From assembly GCA_963740205.1 (NCBI GenBank), contig CAVUDD010000002.1:248001-312000 (forward strand): a stretch of 64,000 nucleotides of DNA. Reading direction: 5' to 3'. The translations under genes and the position numbers were made by a program. Source of the stretch: UBA2137 sp963740205. GTDB taxonomy: Bacteria > Pseudomonadota > Alphaproteobacteria > Micavibrionales > Micavibrionaceae. The notes below the pieces were generated by a model. The model was not told where the DNA came from. It saw only the letters and a list, made by a program, of their open reading frames with translations, and made no database searches. Numbering within the stretch: the stretch's first letter is position 1; each line of letters opens with the position of its first letter. Shown here piece by piece: positions 59,965 through 64,000 of this stretch.

Positions 59965-60863
59965 GCAGCAACTAAATCTTGCCTTGAAAACTCACTGTGG
60001 TCTGCAAAAAAGCGTCTTTTCTTCTTTTTACTTAAACTTCCAAGGTGATCCCTAACTTCGTCTGTCATGAGTCCATCTTTTATATCAAGAATAGCTTTCT
60101 CTTTTTTTAAGCCCTCCCAAATTTCTTCAAAAGTTGCCCCTTGGGCAGGCTTAACTCCACCATAAGAAATTACGTAGGCTGCTGCCTCTCCACTATAGGC
60201 TGCTTTTTTGATATCTGTTGCGTGATCAGTGTAGACGTTTGCAAAATCAGCAGATGAAAACTTTTCACCCCTGCACTGAAAAATAACAGGGGTGTCTGAC
60301 ATATTGATGTCAGTAGGGTCGAATGAAAAACTATCATTAACTAGAGGCCTCAGTCTATTGCGCCATCTATCAACAATAAGGTCTCGCATATCACTATCAC
60401 GGCTTATAATAATGCGTTTCCTACCGCGTTCTTTACGATACTTTTTTGAGTCCATTTCGTCAATTTTATAGTGATGGCGGTTAAATAAAAATTCATCTGT
60501 AAACCCGCCCATATCCATATGGTAAACATGGGTAACGTTTCTAAAAATGCTGGACAGAGGTGTAATGAGACGATTGGAAATATTCTCATCAATTAGGACC
60601 GAGACTTTTGAGTGTGGGTTGTTGTTACGGGTAAATTCAGGGCGTTCTGGTAAATGCGTTGCAGCAAAGGCTCGACAAAGCCTAATATCGCTTTGTGAAA
60701 CGCCCCTTTTTCTTAATTCGCTTCTAGGCCGATTGTCATCAATAGCCTCAAAAATAAAATTAAGGGGGACGCCAGGCTTGCACGAGCCAGACGACGCGAG
60801 GAATAATTCGCCTTGATGGTCAACTATTCTAGATAAAGCTCCTGAGCACTCCAATATACGCAA
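59961..60863 (-). CDS. Probable DUF433-like plus DUF5615 PIN-like fusion protein
   Basis: 300 aa, no signal peptide or TM. Residues about 28-75 (CKPGVPLNFIFEAIDDNRPR, then SELRKRGVSQSDIRLCRAFA) follow the DUF433 antitoxin pattern of small strands, a helix-turn-helix and a C-terminal EDIxxAxxYA-like block. Residues about 87-165 follow DUF5615 PIN-like toxins: VLIDENISNRL (D92, E93), NVTHVYHMDMGGFTDEFLF (D123, E124) and RIIISRDSDMRDL (D156, D158). The acids match those expected of a PIN-type nuclease site. A C-terminal extension of about 110 residues is unexplained. DUF433 and DUF5615 are usually separate adjacent genes; here both appear in one ORF. The assignment rests on motif reading and needs a profile check. 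Confidence 0.5.
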   Translation of the reverse strand: MRILECSGALSRIVDHQGELFLASSGSCKPGVPLNFIFEAIDDNRPRSELRKRGVSQSDIRLCRAFAATHLPERPEFTRNNNPHSKVSVLIDENISNRLITPLSSIFRNVTHVYHMDMGGFTDEFLFNRHHYKIDEMDSKKYRKERGRKRIIISRDSDMRDLIVDRWRNRLRPLVNDSFSFDPTDINMSDTPVIFQCRGEKFSSADFANVYTDHATDIKKAAYSGEAAAYVISYGGVKPAQGATFEEIWEGLKKEKAILDIKDGLMTDEVRDHLGSLSKKKKRRFFADHSEFSRQDLVAA

Positions 60864-60872
60864 TCCCTGTTT

Positions 60873-60894
60873 ATTCTATTTTTTTATTTAGAAT
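60873..60894. repeat. AT-rich inverted repeat upstream of the fusion gene
   Basis: ATTCTA (60873-60878) and TAGAAT (60889-60894) around a 10-nt T-rich centre, 10-30 bp upstream of the start of the DUF433/DUF5615-like gene. Could be an operator or a weak terminator of the upstream PfkB gene. Confidence 0.3.
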
Positions 60895-60928
60895 GAGATA
60901 TGCAGGAAAAAGTTACAAGGTCTACGCT

Positions 60929-61870
60929 TTAAGAACTCACAAGTTTTGCATCAGCAATTTCAGATAAATGCTCGTTAACCTCTTCTATGAAGGGGAATGA
61001 ACTTTGCGCACCTTCTGCGCGAATAGACAGGCTAGCCGCAACACTGGCATAACGCATCGCCTCTTGAAGTGGGTTCCCGCGGTGCAGGCAAGCCACTAAT
61101 GTCCCACAATAACAATCCCCAGCACTTAAACTTTCAACGATTTCATCATCAGGCATGCGATAGGCTGGTACTTTCCAGATTTTACCAGTCTCGTTCACAC
61201 CAACAGAACCATTTTCACCAGAGGTTACAACTACACTCATTTTTCCACCCTTGGATAAGGCGCGTGCAAGCTTCAAATCTTGGTCCTCACCTGAAATTTT
61301 AAGACTTGTACAAATTTGCTCTGCCTCTCGGCTATTCAAAATCAACAAATCAATATTTTTCAAAAGCTCACTTGATAGTCCGACAACAGGCGACATGTTG
61401 AGAACTGTTTTGCAGCCCCGTGCCTTTGCACGCTCAAGCAGTTTAAGGGTATTTTCCGAGCTTTCAGACATTTGCACCAAAACGTAATTTCCGTTTATGA
61501 GAATTTCATCCGGCACCTGATCATGTGAAATCATTTCATTTGCACCAGGGTAACTAATAAATTGCCGTTCGCCCTTTTTATCTTTCATTGTAATAGCCGT
61601 ACCAGTAGGCAAATCTGTGCGAGTAACACCAGAAGTCATTACACCGTTTTTCTTAAGGTTATCTGTAATCTCGATTGCAAAATCGTCATCGCCTGTTGAG
61701 CCTACAACAGCAACTTTTTCACCCATACGCCCAGCAGCGAAGGCCTGATTACCAGCTTTCCCACCAGGAAAATAACGTAGGCGAGATGATTTTATATTTT
61801 GACCAGGCTTAGGCAGTTCATTTACATCAACCAGTAATTCCATGAACAAAGAACCAAAAACAATAATCAT
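60929..61870 (-). CDS. PfkB family carbohydrate/nucleoside kinase (ribokinase-like)
   Basis: 313 aa. N-terminal PfkB signature RYFPGGKAGNQAFAAGRMG (about 31-49) and ribokinase-like TGTAITMKDKKGERQFISYPGAN are present. The C-terminal signature reads SLSAGDCYCGTLVACLH, so the catalytic GAGD is SAGD (Ala for first Gly position shift, Ser for Gly), and the preceding DT is ES. The catalytic Asp is kept. Sugar not identified; ribokinase is the nearest type. Divergent from hemA; no ribose transporter nearby. Confidence 0.8.
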   Translation of the reverse strand: MIIVFGSLFMELLVDVNELPKPGQNIKSSRLRYFPGGKAGNQAFAAGRMGEKVAVVGSTGDDDFAIEITDNLKKNGVMTSGVTRTDLPTGTAITMKDKKGERQFISYPGANEMISHDQVPDEILINGNYVLVQMSESSENTLKLLERAKARGCKTVLNMSPVVGLSSELLKNIDLLILNSREAEQICTSLKISGEDQDLKLARALSKGGKMSVVVTSGENGSVGVNETGKIWKVPAYRMPDDEIVESLSAGDCYCGTLVACLHRGNPLQEAMRYASVAASLSIRAEGAQSSFPFIEEVNEHLSEIADAKLVSS

Positions 61871-61955
61871 GAGATAAGCTTCCTTATTGAGAGAAAGTGT
61901 AGAGCTTAAGGGTATACTCTTTTCTTATCTTTCACAATGGGATAGGCTCACGCGC

Positions 61956-63176
61956 ATGGATTACGAAAGCTTTTTTGCTACTAAAATTAGTACCCTTCAC
62001 GATGAAGGGCGTTACCGCGTATTTAAACCAATTGCGCGCCATAGAGGTTATTTTCCACGCGCTCTATACCATCGCCCTGACGGACAGAAAAAAGAAGTTA
62101 CACTGTGGTGTAGTAATGATTATTTAGGGATGGGACAAAGCCCGATTGTTATTGAAGCTATGCATAATGCCATTGATAAATATGGAACAGGTGCAGGTGG
62201 AACACGTAACATTAGTGGGACATCGCCTTTACATGAAAAGCTTGAGGAAAGCGTTGCAAAGCTTCACCAAAAACAGGCTGGACTTGTCTTTTCATCTGGC
62301 TACACAGCAAACCAAGGGGCATTGGCTGTTCTTGCGTCCCTACTTCCTGATTGTATCATTTTCTCTGATCAGAAAAATCACGCCTCCATGATACACGGCA
62401 TGAAAGACAGTCGCGCCAAGATTGAAATCTTTAACCATAATGATGCAAACCACCTTGAAAGCCTTTTAAAACAATACCCCACTACACAAGCCAAAATTAT
62501 TGCCTTTGAATCCGTTTATTCAATGGATGGTGATATCGCGCCAGTAAGAGAATTTTGTAATTTGGCACAGCGCTATAATGCCCTTACCTATCTGGATGAG
62601 GTTCACGCCGTTGGATTATACGGTGAAAAAGGTGGTGGCATTGCCGAACAAGAAAATCTTTTGGATCAAATCGACATCATAGAAGGTACCTTTGGTAAAG
62701 CTTATGGTGTTATGGGTGGATTTATAACTGGCAACCACGTTCTGATTGATACAATTCGTTCTTATGCCTCCTCCTTTATATTCACAACTTCCCTTCCACC
62801 TGCTGTTCTAGCGGGGGCCTTGGCAAGCGTCGAGCATTTAAAAACATCTGCAATCGAACGTATACGTATGCGCAGTAATGTTATGCGATTTAAAAAGGGG
62901 TTAGAAAAATCGGGGCTACCTTACCTACAAGGACCAAGCCATATCGTTCCGCTTATCGTAGGCGAGCCCAATTGTTGTAAACTTTTAACCGATGAATTGC
63001 TCGAGCGATATAATATCTATGTGCAACCTATCAACTATCCGACCGTACCAAAAGGGACAGAGAGAATGCGCCTCACAGCAACTGCAACGCATACATACGA
63101 AGATATAGATGATTTTGTGAATATTCTTGCTGAGCTTTACACCGAAAATCACATCCAGTTAGCGCAAAGAGCTTAG
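61956..63176 (+). CDS. hemA: 5-aminolevulinate synthase (ALAS)
   Basis: PLP enzyme joining glycine and succinyl-CoA, the first step of haem synthesis in the C4 (Shemin) route, a marker of alphaproteobacteria. 406 aa from the ATG at 61956, beginning MDYESFFATKISTLHDEGRY; the TTG at 61887 adds 23 residues not seen in the family. The conserved VTLWCSNDYLGMGQ, GAGGTRNISGTSPLH, DEVHAVGLYG and PLP-Lys motif EGTFGKAYGVMGG are intact. Divergent from the PfkB gene and tail-to-tail with the TetR/COQ9-like gene. Confidence 0.97.
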   Translation: MDYESFFATKISTLHDEGRYRVFKPIARHRGYFPRALYHRPDGQKKEVTLWCSNDYLGMGQSPIVIEAMHNAIDKYGTGAGGTRNISGTSPLHEKLEESVAKLHQKQAGLVFSSGYTANQGALAVLASLLPDCIIFSDQKNHASMIHGMKDSRAKIEIFNHNDANHLESLLKQYPTTQAKIIAFESVYSMDGDIAPVREFCNLAQRYNALTYLDEVHAVGLYGEKGGGIAEQENLLDQIDIIEGTFGKAYGVMGGFITGNHVLIDTIRSYASSFIFTTSLPPAVLAGALASVEHLKTSAIERIRMRSNVMRFKKGLEKSGLPYLQGPSHIVPLIVGEPNCCKLLTDELLERYNIYVQPINYPTVPKGTERMRLTATATHTYEDIDDFVNILAELYTENHIQLAQRA

Positions 63177-63177
63177 C

Positions 63178-63774
63178 CTAAAACCCGAGACGCTCGCCCC
63201 AGCTCTCAGCTTGCACCAAACCCTTATCCAAACTTGCCATTGTTTGAGACAAGTCGGCACTTTCTTCCCTCATCCATGACCTTAGAGTTTTTAAATAAAC
63301 ACCTGTAAGTCCAATTATTTTTGCCGTTCCTTTTATACCACTTGTGTTTTCACCAGCGGCCTCCAAAATCCAAGTCATTGACCTGCATAAATGTGGCAAA
63401 GAATATAAAATAGTTTTTGGATCAAGTTTCATAGAGTTCAGAATTGACAAAACACCTGCCCTGTTATCCTCAACAATATCAAAGCGCGCCATAATTAGCT
63501 CGAACAGTTTATCTTTGACCGACAGGTTTGCATCGAGCCTAGCGGTTTCTTTTAACATTTCCTGATCAATAATCGCACCATAGGCACCCAGAATGTCGGA
63601 CTTCTCATCAAAATACTCACGCATATGTGATAAAGAGCCCCTTGCCTGTTCCGCAATATCTTCAAGATTTATCATATTCCAAGGCATATCACTGGCTAGA
63701 ACCAAGGCGGACTCAACATAATCTTTGCGTGAAGGTAGAATTTTTTCACCTATTTTTGTAACTTTTTTGGACAT
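63178..63774 (-). CDS. TetR-like/COQ9-like helical protein
   Basis: 198 aa. N-terminal helix-turn-helix of TetR type (about 15-60: SALVLASDMPWNMINLEDIA, then SLSHMREYFDEKSDILGAYG) and a C-terminal ligand domain with KLFELIMARFDIVEDNRAGV and TMASLDKGLVQAESW, shared with the COQ9-like subgroup linked to ubiquinone biosynthesis. Whether it acts as a DNA-binding regulator or in quinone metabolism is not decidable. It faces the adenosine kinase gene across an 86-bp gap holding a perfect inverted repeat. Confidence 0.72.
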   Translation of the reverse strand: MSKKVTKIGEKILPSRKDYVESALVLASDMPWNMINLEDIAEQARGSLSHMREYFDEKSDILGAYGAIIDQEMLKETARLDANLSVKDKLFELIMARFDIVEDNRAGVLSILNSMKLDPKTILYSLPHLCRSMTWILEAAGENTSGIKGTAKIIGLTGVYLKTLRSWMREESADLSQTMASLDKGLVQAESWGERLGF

Positions 63775-63801
63775 ATTACGCCATTTTCCTTGGATTTTGC
63801 G

Positions 63802-63840
63802 TTCATTTTGTCTATGTAAGTGAAACTAAAATAAAATGAA
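63802..63840. promoter_or_regulatory. Inverted repeat in the TetR-like/adenosine kinase gap
   Basis: TTCATTTT (63802-63809) and AAAATGAA (63833-63840), 23-bp spacing. TTGTCT (63808-63813), an 18-bp spacer and TAAAAT (63832-63837) form a possible promoter for the kinase overlapping the repeat, as expected of a repressor operator. Confidence 0.4.
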
Positions 63841-63860
63841 TGAACTTCAAAGGATTAAAT

Positions 63861-64000
63861 ATGACTTCCGACCAGACCAAATATGATCTTCTCGTCATCG
63901 GAAACGCCATCATTGATATACTGGCGCAGGTTGATGAAAAATTTGTTGATGCCCAAGCGTCTCGTGGAATGGAAAAGGGAGCAATGGCTCTTATAGATGG
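63861..64000 (+). CDS. Adenosine kinase/PfkB family kinase, 3' end beyond the window
   Basis: Only 46 codons visible. MTSDQTKYDLLVIGNAIIDI starts a PfkB/adenosine kinase fold, with LVIGNAIIDILAQVD and the ALID stretch typical of the alphaproteobacterial adenosine kinase that faces the TetR/COQ9-like gene. The ribosome site AAAGGA lies six bases before the ATG. The rest lies to the right of the window. Confidence 0.75.
   Translation, partial: MTSDQTKYDLLVIGNAIIDILAQVDEKFVDAQASRGMEKGAMALID

Noticed and set aside
61887..61955. TTG start for hemA adding 23 residues
   Set aside because: MDYESFF at 61956 matches the usual ALAS beginning; the extension is not conserved-looking.

Overview
The window is a dense, single-chromosome stretch of an alphaproteobacterium with an AT-rich genome. 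Several independent markers support this: 5-aminolevulinate synthase (hemA, C4 pathway), a CarD regulator preceded by a 7Fe ferredoxin, the bolA / J-domain / cobS / cobT cluster, the serS-pcm-M23-yajC-secD-secF-Mth938 run, a Rickettsia-type 17 kDa glycine-zipper lipoprotein, and a TetR/COQ9-like gene facing adenosine kinase. The order within the class cannot be fixed by eye. Nearly all of it is housekeeping DNA. I see no prophage, insertion sequence, CRISPR array or integrated island.

Layout. 0-2.8 kb: a co-directional envelope operon (ftsX cut by the left edge, ydcF-like, plsC, DUF2125), with stop/start overlaps between ydcF, plsC and DUF2125. 2.8-5.1 kb: minus-strand parvulin isomerase, mutT and a methyltransferase. 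5.3-11.8 kb: secA, a CNNM/CorC-type membrane protein, a 412-bp gap, xerD with a strong terminator, and accA. 11.8-16.2 kb: an RHH regulator, bolA, a J-domain protein, cobS and cobT. 16.2-20.5 kb: hisS, a frameshifted exported protein, a GNAT, sufE and clpX. 20.5-26 kb: a GT-C-like membrane protein, a frameshifted photolyase, LD-carboxypeptidase and an MFS carrier. 26-31 kb: fdxA, carD with an attenuator-like leader, a degenerate phosphoesterase, trmFO, an NDUFAF6-like protein and sodB. 31-37.5 kb: the minus-strand export/envelope/repair block. 37.6-46.9 kb: formylglutamate amidohydrolase, lipB, tRNA-Leu(GAG), maeB, mgtE, a GNAT, PBP1a, an orphan and rnhA. 46.9-56.2 kb: ispH, a phosphoesterase, HDAC-like, xseB-ispA-dxs, sppA, CHMI-like, a thioesterase and fabI. 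56.3-64 kb: an orphan 523-aa protein, 17 kDa lipoprotein, pdxH, a degenerate zincin, phhB, a probable fused toxin-antitoxin protein, a PfkB kinase, hemA, a TetR/COQ9-like gene and the start of adenosine kinase.

Common threads: protein export and envelope assembly (secA, secD, secF, yajC, ftsX, PBP1a, LysM-M23, sppA, parvulin), isoprenoid supply (dxs, ispA, ispH), Fe-S/respiratory-complex assembly (sufE, bolA, fdxA, Mth938/NDUFAF3, NDUFAF6-like), and several family members whose catalytic residues are missing. The most interesting non-routine signals are: (1) a single ORF that looks like a DUF433 antitoxin fused to a DUF5615 PIN-like toxin (59961-60863); (2) a strong promoter followed about 70 nt later by a complete terminator inside the carD leader; (3) a 12-nt-arm hairpin burying the start codons of the membrane protein after clpX; and (4) two single-base frameshifts (17.83 and 23.16 kb), both repaired by removing one base from a 2-nt run.
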